From assembly GCA_021795535.1 (NCBI GenBank), contig JAJYPG010000026.1, positions 1-9,180 on the forward strand: a DNA stretch of 9,180 bases, read 5' to 3'. The translations under genes were made by a program, and so were the position numbers. Within the stretch, counting starts at the first letter, position 1; every line of letters begins with the position of its first letter. The notes under the pieces were generated by a model. That model had not been told where the DNA came from, did no database searches, and saw only the letters and a program-made list of their open reading frames with translations. Shown piece by piece: positions 1 to 5,493 of the stretch. The stretch is from Planctomycetota bacterium. Its GTDB lineage: Bacteria > Planctomycetota > Phycisphaerae > WQYP01.

Positions 1-2
1 CA

Positions 3-167
3 GGATTGGATTTCACGCTGAATTCCCACTACCGGCGGGAAAGAATTACTGAGGTTCAGACTCTTTGCCATCCGCGGGTGCGGACGCGAATCCTTCAAGC
101 TGGGTTGAAATTGATTTCATTTGCCACCATCCCCATGCCGAAGGCGCATTTATCCATTTCCGAGTGA
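3..167 (+). CDS. Possible C-terminal tail of an upstream gene (partial, unrecognised)
   Basis: The third forward frame is open from the window edge to a TGA at 165-167, giving 54 residues. The other two forward frames close within about 52 bases. The peptide has a mixed, protein-like composition, including the stretches NSHYRRERITEVQTLCHP and RVRTRILQAGLKLISF, which would suit a basic helical C-terminus. I do not recognise the family and cannot see its start. It runs in the same direction as hemC, about 420 bases upstream of it. A 54-codon open stretch can occur by chance, so this is tentative. Confidence 0.35.
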   Translation, partial: GLDFTLNSHYRRERITEVQTLCHPRVRTRILQAGLKLISFATIPMPKAHLSISE

Positions 168-584
168 AGCAATACAATTTTTTGCAAGATAGAATCCACT
201 GAATTTATTGAGTCGATTAAGCCTAAAAAAGGGCATGGCCGGCAAGGGAAGCTGCGACCCCAACCGGCCATGCGAGGGCAAGATTATGTTCTGTGTCGCC
301 CCCAAAATATCCGGGCTTTCATTTCGCCATCGGATATTCGTCGATGCATGGGGCGACCGAACAGAAAGCATCATCTTCCGTTTTGCGTATTGGTGAAATC
401 GGAAGCCTGCTCAAACTGGGATGGGGAAAAGTCCTATTTTGCCATCGGTGTTTCGCCCATATCCCCACAAACCTTTCTTATCAGTGGACGCCGGCTCCAA
501 CTGGCATTAGTGTCAATACCTGTTCACGGCGGCACGGTGCCCCGAAGTAGTCATGGCTATGGTTTTCTGGCTGGATCGCTTCCC
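168..584 (+). other. Gene-poor leader region upstream of hemC with several inverted repeats
   Basis: No convincing gene lies here. The hemC frame stays open back to an ATG at 270, but the extra 105 residues look like no HemC N-terminus and precede the conserved RIGTRGS start, so I treat them as non-coding. The region holds a 10-bp perfect inverted repeat (233-242 with 264-273), an 8-bp perfect inverted repeat (295-302 with 350-357), a shorter pair (422-427 with 462-467), and a near-direct repeat around GCCATCGG (322-340 and 437-455). I saw no known riboswitch consensus and no tRNA. It probably contains the hemC promoter and leader, but I could not place a convincing -35/-10 pair. Confidence 0.5.
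233..273 (-). terminator. Strong hairpin with a U-tract only on the minus strand
   Basis: GCATGGCCGG (233-242) pairs perfectly with CCGGCCATGC (264-273). Inside the 21-base loop, GGG (246-248) can also pair with CCC (258-260) across a 3x3 internal loop. On the plus strand no T-run follows. On the minus strand the stem is followed two bases later by six T (complement of AAAAAA at 225-230), the layout of an intrinsic terminator for leftward transcription. No minus-strand gene to its right is evident. It may instead simply be a U-less 3' hairpin of the upstream plus-strand gene. Confidence 0.45.
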
Positions 585-588
585 ATGA
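553..588 (+). CDS. Tiny upstream ORF overlapping the hemC start
   Basis: ATG at 553 opens an 11-codon frame (MAMVFWLDRFP) whose TGA at 586-588 overlaps the hemC ATG at 585 as ATGA. hemC itself has no good Shine-Dalgarno sequence, so ribosomes finishing this peptide could restart on hemC. The site before the peptide start (GAAG at 544-547) is only a weak ribosome-binding sequence. It may be chance; I list it because it decides how the hemC start would be reached. Confidence 0.25.
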   Translation: MAMVFWLDRFP

Positions 589-1535
589 ATCAGGAAAAAC
601 CCATTCGCATTGGTACCCGCGGCAGTCTGCTGGCCAGAACACAGGCTGGTATGATCCGCGACCTGTTGTTGCCGTTTGTGGCGGACCGACCGGTTGAACT
701 GGTATATATTTCCACCAGTGGCGATCAGTTGGCCCTTGAGCCGCTGGCAAAAATTGGTGGCAAGGGGCTTTTTGTCAAGGAAATTGAAGCCGCTCTTTTC
801 TCCGGTGAAATTGATCTCGCCGTCCATTCCGCCAAGGATGTGCCCGTCGAAATTCCCGCCGGACTTGCTCTTTCCGCAACACCCACTCGCGCCGCGCCCA
901 ACGACGTCTGGATTGGCCATAAGGGCCAATCTCTTGCGCAAATATCCGCCGGATCTGTAGTGGGAAGCTCATCATTACGGCGGAAAAGTCAGTTTCTTAT
1001 GCTGCGGCCTGATGTCAAAGTTGAGCCCCTTCGCGGCAATATTGACACCCGTCTGAAGAAAATTCGCGAAGGGGTTATGGCGGGTACCTTGCTGGCGCTG
1101 GCTGGACTGCATCGGACCAATCTGTTGCCGGAAAATGCGATCATATTACAGGAGGATGAATTTATTCCTTCCGCCGGCCAGGGAACGCTGGTACTTGAGA
1201 CCCGTGCGGATGATGCGGCCATTCGCAATATTCTCATGCACATTCACGATCCACTTACCGCCGCAGCATTGGCTTTTGAACGTGGCATTGTGCGAAAACT
1301 CGCGGGTAACTGTCTGGCTCCCATTGGCGTTTGTGCCCGACCTCGTACCGGGCTCGGACAGACAGGCTGGATTACCCGCGCGATTGTTGCGCTGCCAGAT
1401 GCCACCGCTTGTGCCCGCTGTGCCTTGCTTACGGACGACCCATCGATTAACGGTCTAAACGCGCTCTATGAGCCGCTTTTGGTTTCCCTTGAAAGCCGCG
1501 GCGCCCGGGAAATTCTTGCGCAGTGTCCATCCTGA
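585..1535 (+). CDS. hemC: Porphobilinogen deaminase (hydroxymethylbilane synthase)
   Basis: This cytosolic enzyme joins four porphobilinogen units into hydroxymethylbilane in tetrapyrrole (heme, siroheme, cobalamin) synthesis. The 316-residue product fits the family's usual 300-320. Visible signatures in order are RIGTRGSLLARTQA (residues 7-21), KIGGKGLFVKEIE (56-68), HSAKDVP (81-87) with catalytic Asp85, GSSSLRRKSQ (127-136), RGNIDTRL (150-157), AGLHR (173-177), and PSAGQG (195-200). Cys243 in AGNCLAPIG is the expected attachment point of the dipyrromethane cofactor. I chose the ATG at 585 because it sits six residues before the conserved RIGTRGS strand; the frame is open upstream to 270, but that stretch is not HemC-like. 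The Shine-Dalgarno is poor, and a tiny ORF ends across the start. No other hem gene is adjacent, so it appears to be transcribed alone. A hairpin follows seven bases after the stop. Confidence 0.97.
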   Translation: MNQEKPIRIGTRGSLLARTQAGMIRDLLLPFVADRPVELVYISTSGDQLALEPLAKIGGKGLFVKEIEAALFSGEIDLAVHSAKDVPVEIPAGLALSATPTRAAPNDVWIGHKGQSLAQISAGSVVGSSSLRRKSQFLMLRPDVKVEPLRGNIDTRLKKIREGVMAGTLLALAGLHRTNLLPENAIILQEDEFIPSAGQGTLVLETRADDAAIRNILMHIHDPLTAAALAFERGIVRKLAGNCLAPIGVCARPRTGLGQTGWITRAIVALPDATACARCALLTDDPSINGLNALYEPLLVSLESRGAREILAQCPS

Positions 1536-1542
1536 TATTCCC

Positions 1543-1593
1543 ATCCCTATGCGGTCCTCCCGGACAACTATCGGGATACTTTCCGCATGGGAT
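1543..1593 (+). terminator. Compound hairpin after hemC, no U-tract
   Basis: ATCCC (1543-1547) and ATGCGG (1549-1554) pair with CCGCAT (1583-1588) and GGGAT (1589-1593), an 11-bp stem with one bulged T at 1548. A second stem sits inside: TCCCG (1558-1562) with CGGGA (1572-1576). The structure starts seven bases after the hemC stop, so it is probably its 3' end or a stabilising hairpin. No T-run follows, so factor-independent termination is uncertain. Confidence 0.6.
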
Positions 1594-1624
1594 TCAGGAA
1601 TGTCTCAATCTTGGATGCTCGCGG

Positions 1625-1630
1625 TATAAT
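1625..1630 (+). promoter_or_regulatory. Consensus -10 box of the lipoprotein gene promoter
   Basis: TATAAT matches the sigma-70 -10 consensus exactly and lies 75 bases before the lipoprotein start codon, in the gap after the hemC hairpin. The -35 region is weak: around 1601-1607 I see only TGTCTCA. A start near 1637 would give a leader of about 68 bases. The match could be chance, but its position is right for a gene that begins a new unit. Confidence 0.5.
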
Positions 1631-1704
1631 TGATTCCACGATGAACCTGCTACGGGAAATCTGTGTGACATCGAGAGATTGGAAAACAAGCGAAAGGATT
1701 CTTT

Positions 1705-2484
1705 ATGAACGCGAAATCGGCTCTGGTTAATTTGCGAGTCTTTGCAACAAAGGCCGTCGGTCTGTTTTTTTTGATAACGCTTGCGGCAACAATAGGGGGG
1801 TGCGCCAGCAACGCGGGCAATCCTTTTGGCACATCCGCATTTGTGCCTACACCCTATCCACGGGATTTTGCAATTGTTATTGATACCAATAACGACACCT
1901 ATTTTTCTCGGCAGCGCATTGATCAAGTCATACGGGCCTCAAGTATGTCCAGCGTTACAACCTACACCAATTACAGCGATTACAACAATGCCGTTACTTC
2001 GCGTTATTCCACCCACACGCCTCTGACCCGCTCGCAGCTTCAGGCTATGTGGGATGCCGTCCGCAGGCACCACTTGTTACGCGGTGCATTTACCTGGAGC
2101 TATTGGCACAGTCGGATTGACCGCTATCAGCGTAACAGCATGAATCTGCAAATTCGCGCTGGCGGGTTGAAGAAAAGCTATTATCAGCTTAACCATTGGG
2201 ATAACAATAAATTGCCGCTGATTCTATTGTGTGAATCAGTTGATTTGCCCATCGGGCAGGATATCCACCCTGCTTTTCCGCCCGCATCCATGCCCGCTGC
2301 GACGCGGCGAGTCATTCCAGTCAAAGCCGCAGCGAATCCGGCCTTGCCTACCGTACCCGCAATCGCTCCAGCTACTACCCAGAAAAGGGTTCTCCCCGTA
2401 AGCGCCCCCGCATCGGCACCATCCGCCGCGTCTGAAGGCGGTAGCCGGATTTTGCTGCCATCCACCCCAGTGTCCAAACAGTGA
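1705..2484 (+). CDS. Putative lipoprotein of unknown function, Pro/Ala-rich C-terminus
   Basis: I do not recognise the family. The 259-residue product has a basic N-terminus, a hydrophobic segment (about residues 18-30) and a lipobox ending IGGC with Cys33, so it should be exported, lipidated and membrane-anchored. A folded region follows (about 48-185), beginning PYPRDFAIVIDTNNDTYFSR and rich in Tyr, Asn, Ser and Thr, then Arg/His/Trp-rich around 112-140. From about residue 195 the sequence is a Pro/Ala/Val-rich tail with repeated PA and AP steps, probably disordered and possibly reaching across the periplasm. AAAGGA at 1693-1698, six bases before the ATG, is a good ribosome-binding site and fixes the start. 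A consensus -10 box lies upstream and a terminator downstream, so it may be monocistronic. The next gene also encodes an exported protein. A G6 run (1795-1800) abuts the Cys codon. Confidence 0.8.
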   Translation: MNAKSALVNLRVFATKAVGLFFLITLAATIGGCASNAGNPFGTSAFVPTPYPRDFAIVIDTNNDTYFSRQRIDQVIRASSMSSVTTYTNYSDYNNAVTSRYSTHTPLTRSQLQAMWDAVRRHHLLRGAFTWSYWHSRIDRYQRNSMNLQIRAGGLKKSYYQLNHWDNNKLPLILLCESVDLPIGQDIHPAFPPASMPAATRRVIPVKAAANPALPTVPAIAPATTQKRVLPVSAPASAPSAASEGGSRILLPSTPVSKQ

Positions 2485-2570
2485 GGTGTTCTCAGTTAAT
2501 CGTGTGACGGACATTGATCAGACTGGTGCATTATTGCTGTGGCGTTGCTTTTAAGCTGCATTTATGGATG

Positions 2571-2597
2571 AGTCGAAAAAAGAGCCGACTGTTTTTT
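2571..2597 (+). terminator. Intrinsic terminator after the lipoprotein gene
   Basis: AGTCG (2571-2575) pairs with CGACT (2586-2590) around an A-rich ten-base loop, and one base later there is a run of six T (2592-2597). The A-run at 2576-2581 precedes the T-run symmetrically. The stem is short, so strength is uncertain. It lies about 87 bases after the lipoprotein stop and separates that gene from the next one. Confidence 0.6.
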
Positions 2598-2682
2598 AAT
2601 CACTTGTGCATGAGTGTCGGATCAGGGCCATATCGTGGAAAAGAATGAAGCAAGGACTTATATTTTTGGGGGATTTATCACA

Positions 2683-3906
2683 ATGAAAATGCTGTTTTTT
2701 TATTTTCGCCGATCTCTGGTTGCCTGTGGTCTTTCCGTGTTGCTGGCAGGTGGTCTATTGGTGGTGGGGGGGGCGGTGTTTGCCGACAAGCCACTGCCGG
2801 GGGAATTGTTTTCAGGCAAAAATTCCTTTTCCGACAATTCCCGTACGGCCAATAACCCAAGGTACACGGCATCAACTGCATCGGCAAACGACCGCGATCT
2901 GTGGAATGTTGTCAGACCGACCCATGGTTTCTGGGCTTCGCCGTATGCGATGTTAATTCGGCCGATCTGTTCTATTGATGATACAAGAAAAAACAAGGTG
3001 ATCGTCAGTCGGTTGCGTGTGGCCGCGGAGTCTAACCAGCATAAGTTCCTTTCGCTGATGCTGGCGGTCTGCAAAAAATCGGATATTTCCGCCGGGCAGC
3101 GGCGCGGCTTGCTTCTGCAGGCTGGCGGGGTGGTGAACAACGGTGGAGAATCCGGGCGGTTGATGCAACAATTTACAACACTGTTGTGTTCAGCCTTTTC
3201 GCAGCCAACACTGGATCAGGCAGGCTATCTGGCCAATGAATTTAATGCATTAATGCATGTCTATTCAATATCTGCGAGGCCCGGCCTTGTTTACCTGGCA
3301 GCAATATCGTGGGCGAATCTGGCGGAATTACAGGTGCGCGCCGGCCAATTTAATCAAGCGACCAAATCTCTGAAAACAGCGCAGCAACAGTCCTCCCTGC
3401 TTCCCTCCGCGCTGCGGGTGAATATGCGGAATCAGCTTAGACGTGTTGCGGCATTGGTGAAAGACGCCAATGCCTTTGCCAAAGTGTTGCCCTTTTTGGA
3501 ACGAAAATTAGCCAAATATCCAAACAGCAGCAAGGTCAATACCCGTTTGGCCACGGAAAGTCTGGCGCTTCTGGAAAATGTGCCTTTGGCCTCACAATTT
3601 GCCGCTCGCAGCCACCAGAAATGGCTGCGGCAAATGGCTGCGGACTATGGCCGGATAAAGGTGGATGGTTCCAGCGGATGGGTGAATTTAGCCATCGCGC
3701 AGGACCTTGCGCATGTAGGCATGGCGCAATGGCATTCCGGCCGCCGGTTTGCCATCTGTTCCTTTGCCCACCGAAGTCTGGGACGAATCCTGATTTCGGG
3801 AAATTTGTCTGATATTCAGAGCATCCGGGCCGAAAAATTACTCTCGTCGCTTGCCCAGACGATGATCCATGCCGATCCTGCCCGACACAATCACAATGCG
3901 GATTAA
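2683..3906 (+). CDS. Secreted or periplasmic protein of unknown function, helical repeat-like
   Basis: I do not recognise the family. From the ATG at 2683 the product is 407 residues. It begins with a classical signal peptide: a basic start (MKMLFFYFRR), a hydrophobic core (11-30) and a likely signal peptidase I site after VFA at residue 34, before DKPLPG. The mature protein has a polar Ser/Thr/Asn-rich linker (about 45-70). The rest looks alpha-helical. Residues 200-300 resemble degenerate TPR or Sel1-like helix pairs (AAISWANLAELQVRAGQFNQ, then ATKSLKTAQQ), but no clean TPR consensus is visible. A GTG at 2614 could extend the frame by 23 residues, but the ATG at 2683 gives the signal peptide at the terminus and has GGGGGA at 2667-2672 as a ribosome-binding site. 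It follows the lipoprotein gene in the same direction but behind a terminator. A G8 run (2766-2773) lies in the signal-peptide codons. Confidence 0.8.
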   Translation: MKMLFFYFRRSLVACGLSVLLAGGLLVVGGAVFADKPLPGELFSGKNSFSDNSRTANNPRYTASTASANDRDLWNVVRPTHGFWASPYAMLIRPICSIDDTRKNKVIVSRLRVAAESNQHKFLSLMLAVCKKSDISAGQRRGLLLQAGGVVNNGGESGRLMQQFTTLLCSAFSQPTLDQAGYLANEFNALMHVYSISARPGLVYLAAISWANLAELQVRAGQFNQATKSLKTAQQQSSLLPSALRVNMRNQLRRVAALVKDANAFAKVLPFLERKLAKYPNSSKVNTRLATESLALLENVPLASQFAARSHQKWLRQMAADYGRIKVDGSSGWVNLAIAQDLAHVGMAQWHSGRRFAICSFAHRSLGRILISGNLSDIQSIRAEKLLSSLAQTMIHADPARHNHNAD

Positions 3907-4014
3907 CGCAATTCAGTATTGCTGGAACTTCCGTCCATTGCGATCGTAATTCATTTACACGGCTGCTAACGGGACATCGAACTGCGTCTTATGTACAGCG
4001 TGCGGTTCTCCCTT

Positions 4015-4032
4015 TTCCGATGATGGTCGGAA
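4015..4032. repeat. Dyad hairpin or operator between the secreted-protein gene and the Fur-like gene
   Basis: TTCCGA (4015-4020) and TCGGAA (4027-4032) form a perfect 6-bp inverted repeat around TGATGG. The stem can extend by one wobble and one further pair. It lies about 110 bases after the upstream stop and 100 bases before the Fur-like start. No T-run follows directly, so it could be a 3' hairpin of the upstream gene or a protein-binding dyad. The sequence cannot decide. Confidence 0.35.
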
Positions 4033-4132
4033 GATCGGCCAGGAGTTTTGAACTGGTGGCACTCGTATAGTGGTACGATGAATTTGTTCGGCTATTTGCC
4101 CGCATGGTCTGCGCCGGTGATAATCTGATGGT

Positions 4133-4558
4133 ATGGAATCAGCGCAAGACCTTTTTCAAACATTTCTTCATGCCCGGCGACTTAAATATACGCCTGAGCG
4201 GCGGGTTGTTCTGGATATTGTTCAGCAGTTTCGTCGTCCTTTTGAGGCCGAAGAGTTGCTCTTGCAGCTTCGTCAGAGCGACAACCGTGCCAGCAAGGCC
4301 ACGGTTTACCGCACGCTGAAACATCTGGTGGAGGCAGGTCTGTTAAACCAGGTTTTTTTTGGCGCAGGCAAGCAGTCGTATTACGATTTTGCCGGTTCCA
4401 GCCGTGGACACGATCATCTGGTGGATATTGAAACCGGCTTGATTGTGCCGTTTGAAAGCCCGGAAGTTCTAGCCCTGTGTGGCAAACTGGCGGAGAAGTT
4501 GGGTTATTCCACTGTGTCTCACCGTTTTGTCATTATTGGCCGAAGAAAGCCACAGTAA
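4133..4558 (+). CDS. Fur-family (ferric uptake regulator-like) transcriptional regulator, atypical metal sites
   Basis: This is a cytosolic DNA-binding dimer of the Fur/Zur/PerR superfamily, 141 residues (family usually 130-160). The winged helix spans about residues 8-85: YTPERRVVLDIV (19-30), FEAEELLLQLR (37-47), the recognition helix KATVYRTLKHLVEAGLL (55-71) and the wing GAGKQSYYDF (77-86). The dimerisation half contains HDHLVDIETG (93-102) and ends with VSHRFVIIG (128-136). Aligned by eye to E. coli Fur, His88, Asp89, His90 and His125 are kept. The regulatory His33 is Pro36, Glu81 is Asp85, His87 is Gly92, Glu101 is Pro106, Glu108 is Leu113, and none of the four structural zinc cysteines is present. 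Whether it senses metal is therefore doubtful. The start is the ATG at 4133, placed a usual distance before the first helix; GGTGAT around 4115-4120 is a weak ribosome-binding site. It converges on the glycosyltransferase gene with 28 bases between the stops. Which subfamily it belongs to cannot be told. Confidence 0.88.
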   Translation: MESAQDLFQTFLHARRLKYTPERRVVLDIVQQFRRPFEAEELLLQLRQSDNRASKATVYRTLKHLVEAGLLNQVFFGAGKQSYYDFAGSSRGHDHLVDIETGLIVPFESPEVLALCGKLAEKLGYSTVSHRFVIIGRRKPQ

Positions 4559-4586
4559 TGCGACAGCCAATCCATAGCGGGAAAAC

Positions 4587-5354
4587 TTATCCGCTGGCCG
4601 CCAGAGCGGAGTTATCGCTCCGCAGCATTTCACCTTGACGCAATTCACGGAAGAAAAGCTCCAGATAGTGGCGCAATCGCTTGTTGGGGTCATCAAGCTG
4701 GCCGCCGAAGTGGCGGGTTGGATCGTTGTAAATCAACCGCACCGGATATTCCACGGTACGCAAGCTGGCTTGGGCGGCGCGCACCCAGAACTGCATAGGG
4801 AAAGCGTACCCGCGTTCCGTCAGCCTCAATTCCGCCATGGCGTCAACCCGATGGGCCTTGAATCCGCAGAAACTGTCCGTAAGGTCCAAATTCAAATTCC
4901 GGTTAATAACCTGGGTCATCAGCATGTTAATCATGCGTCGGTCGACGGGGGGATCGCCTTCGTGTGGCAGTTCGTGCATGTAGCGGGACCCGCTGATGAT
5001 ATCCGCCTGATCCAGCGTTGCCTGCGCGATGAATTCCGGAATTTTCGCCGGTTCATGCTGTTGGTCACAGTCGATGGTGATCACCCATTTGTAGCCGTGA
5101 CGGGCGGCGAAGGCAAAGGCATCTATCAGACTCTGGCCATAGCCCATATTCCGTCGGTGGCGCAAGACTTCAATTCCACTTAAGGTTTGCAGAATTTTCG
5201 CGGTGGCGTCAATGGATCCGTCATCCACCACCAGTACATCAGTGGTGGGTGAGTAGGCAAGAATATCGGCCAGCACTTGTTTAAGATGCCGCTCTTCATT
5301 GAAAACGGGAACTGCGACCAGAATCTTCATTGCTTTACCACCAGAATGCTTCAT
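4587..5354 (-). CDS. Family 2 glycosyltransferase (DPM1-like)
   Basis: A GT-A fold glycosyltransferase that probably transfers a sugar from a nucleotide sugar to a lipid or polysaccharide acceptor at the cytoplasmic face of the membrane; donor and acceptor cannot be told. In the 255-residue form, the fold starts with ILVAVPVFNEERHL (11-24), then LVVDDGSIDAT (41-51) for nucleotide binding, RRNMGYGQSLIDAF (67-80), the metal-binding DxD-type motif TIDCDQQHEP (93-102), SGSRY (121-125) and the acceptor-side TDSFCGFKAH (159-168). There is no C-terminal membrane segment, so it is a soluble, dolichyl-phosphate-mannose-synthase-like form. Two starts are possible: ATG at 5354, or ATG at 5330, eight residues in and directly before ILVAVPVFNEE. 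The second has GGTGGT upstream and matches family length better. It is divergent from the TetR gene and convergent with the Fur-like gene, so it is transcribed alone. No partner genes are nearby. Confidence 0.9.
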   Translation of the reverse strand: MKHSGGKAMKILVAVPVFNEERHLKQVLADILAYSPTTDVLVVDDGSIDATAKILQTLSGIEVLRHRRNMGYGQSLIDAFAFAARHGYKWVITIDCDQQHEPAKIPEFIAQATLDQADIISGSRYMHELPHEGDPPVDRRMINMLMTQVINRNLNLDLTDSFCGFKAHRVDAMAELRLTERGYAFPMQFWVRAAQASLRTVEYPVRLIYNDPTRHFGGQLDDPNKRLRHYLELFFRELRQGEMLRSDNSALAASG

Positions 5355-5360
5355 TTCCGT

Positions 5361-5388
5361 ATGGTAGGAGACTCATTGAACAAGTCAA
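5361..5388 (-). promoter_or_regulatory. Possible promoter of the glycosyltransferase gene
   Basis: On the minus strand, TTGACT (complement of 5383-5388) is followed after 16 bases by TACCAT (complement of 5361-5366). These match the sigma-70 hexamers at five and four of six positions. Transcription would begin close to 5354, so the ATG there would be leaderless, while the ATG at 5330 would have a leader of about 24 bases with a ribosome-binding site. This favours the internal start if the promoter is real. Confidence 0.35.
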
Positions 5389-5441
5389 GACCCCCCGCCT
5401 CAATTGCCTGCAACCCTACAAAAAGACATATCCCAAATAAA

Positions 5442-5484
5442 TCAAATGTGTGTTTTAACTTGACATTTCAAATATGTGTTTTAA
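5442..5484 (+). repeat. Two 17-base direct repeats, likely operator for the TetR regulator
   Basis: TCAAATGTGTGTTTTAA (5442-5458) and TCAAATATGTGTTTTAA (5468-5484) differ at one position and are 26 bases apart, about two and a half helical turns. The -35 hexamer TTGACA lies between them and the second copy covers the spacer and part of the -10, so a protein bound here would block the promoter. Arms AAATGT (5444-5449) and ACATTT (5463-5468) also form a dyad. TetR-family proteins commonly bind near their own promoter; that this one does is inference. I saw no third copy before emrA. Confidence 0.6.
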
Positions 5485-5487
5485 TAT
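5460..5487 (+). promoter_or_regulatory. Sigma-70-like promoter of the tetR-emrAB unit
   Basis: A perfect -35 hexamer TTGACA (5460-5465) is followed after 16 bases by TAATAT (5482-5487), which matches four of six -10 positions. Transcription would start near 5494, at or next to the first codon of a 16-codon leader ORF. The promoter is embedded in the direct repeats, consistent with autorepression. Confidence 0.55.
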
Positions 5488-5493
5488 GAAGCC

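Noticed and set aside
50..70. GGTTCAGACTC resembling a tRNA T-arm
   Set aside because: The T-loop consensus fails at the invariant A, and no acceptor or anticodon arm can be drawn around it.
270..584. In-frame 105-residue N-terminal extension of hemC
   Set aside because: It resembles no HemC N-terminus, and the conserved RIGTRGS strand starts just after the ATG at 585, which gives the usual family length.
2614..2682. GTG start extending the secreted protein by 23 residues
   Set aside because: It would bury the signal peptide; the ATG at 2683 has a ribosome-binding site and places the signal peptide at the terminus.
3908..3922. GCAAT/ATTGC hairpin directly after the secreted-protein stop
   Set aside because: AT-rich 5-bp stem with no T-run; not enough to call a terminator.
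4057..4076. TGGCAC resembling a sigma-54 -24 element upstream of the Fur-like gene
   Set aside because: The required GC-containing -12 element (TTGC) is absent at the correct spacing.
4353..4360. T8 run in the Fur-like gene as a phase-variation tract
   Set aside because: It encodes consecutive Phe codons, and similar runs (for example 8097-8104) occur in Phe-rich stretches of other genes here.
4576..4595. AGCGG/CCGCT as a shared bidirectional terminator between the convergent genes
   Set aside because: Only 5 bp with a 10-base loop, overlapping the glycosyltransferase stop, without a useful T-run.
4600..4625. Inverted repeat GCGGAG/CTCCGC near the end of the glycosyltransferase gene
   Set aside because: It lies inside the coding frame, has a short stem and no T-run on either strand.
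4635..5183. 182-codon plus-strand frame opposite the glycosyltransferase gene
   Set aside because: It is the antisense shadow of a gene with clear family 2 motifs and looks like no known protein.
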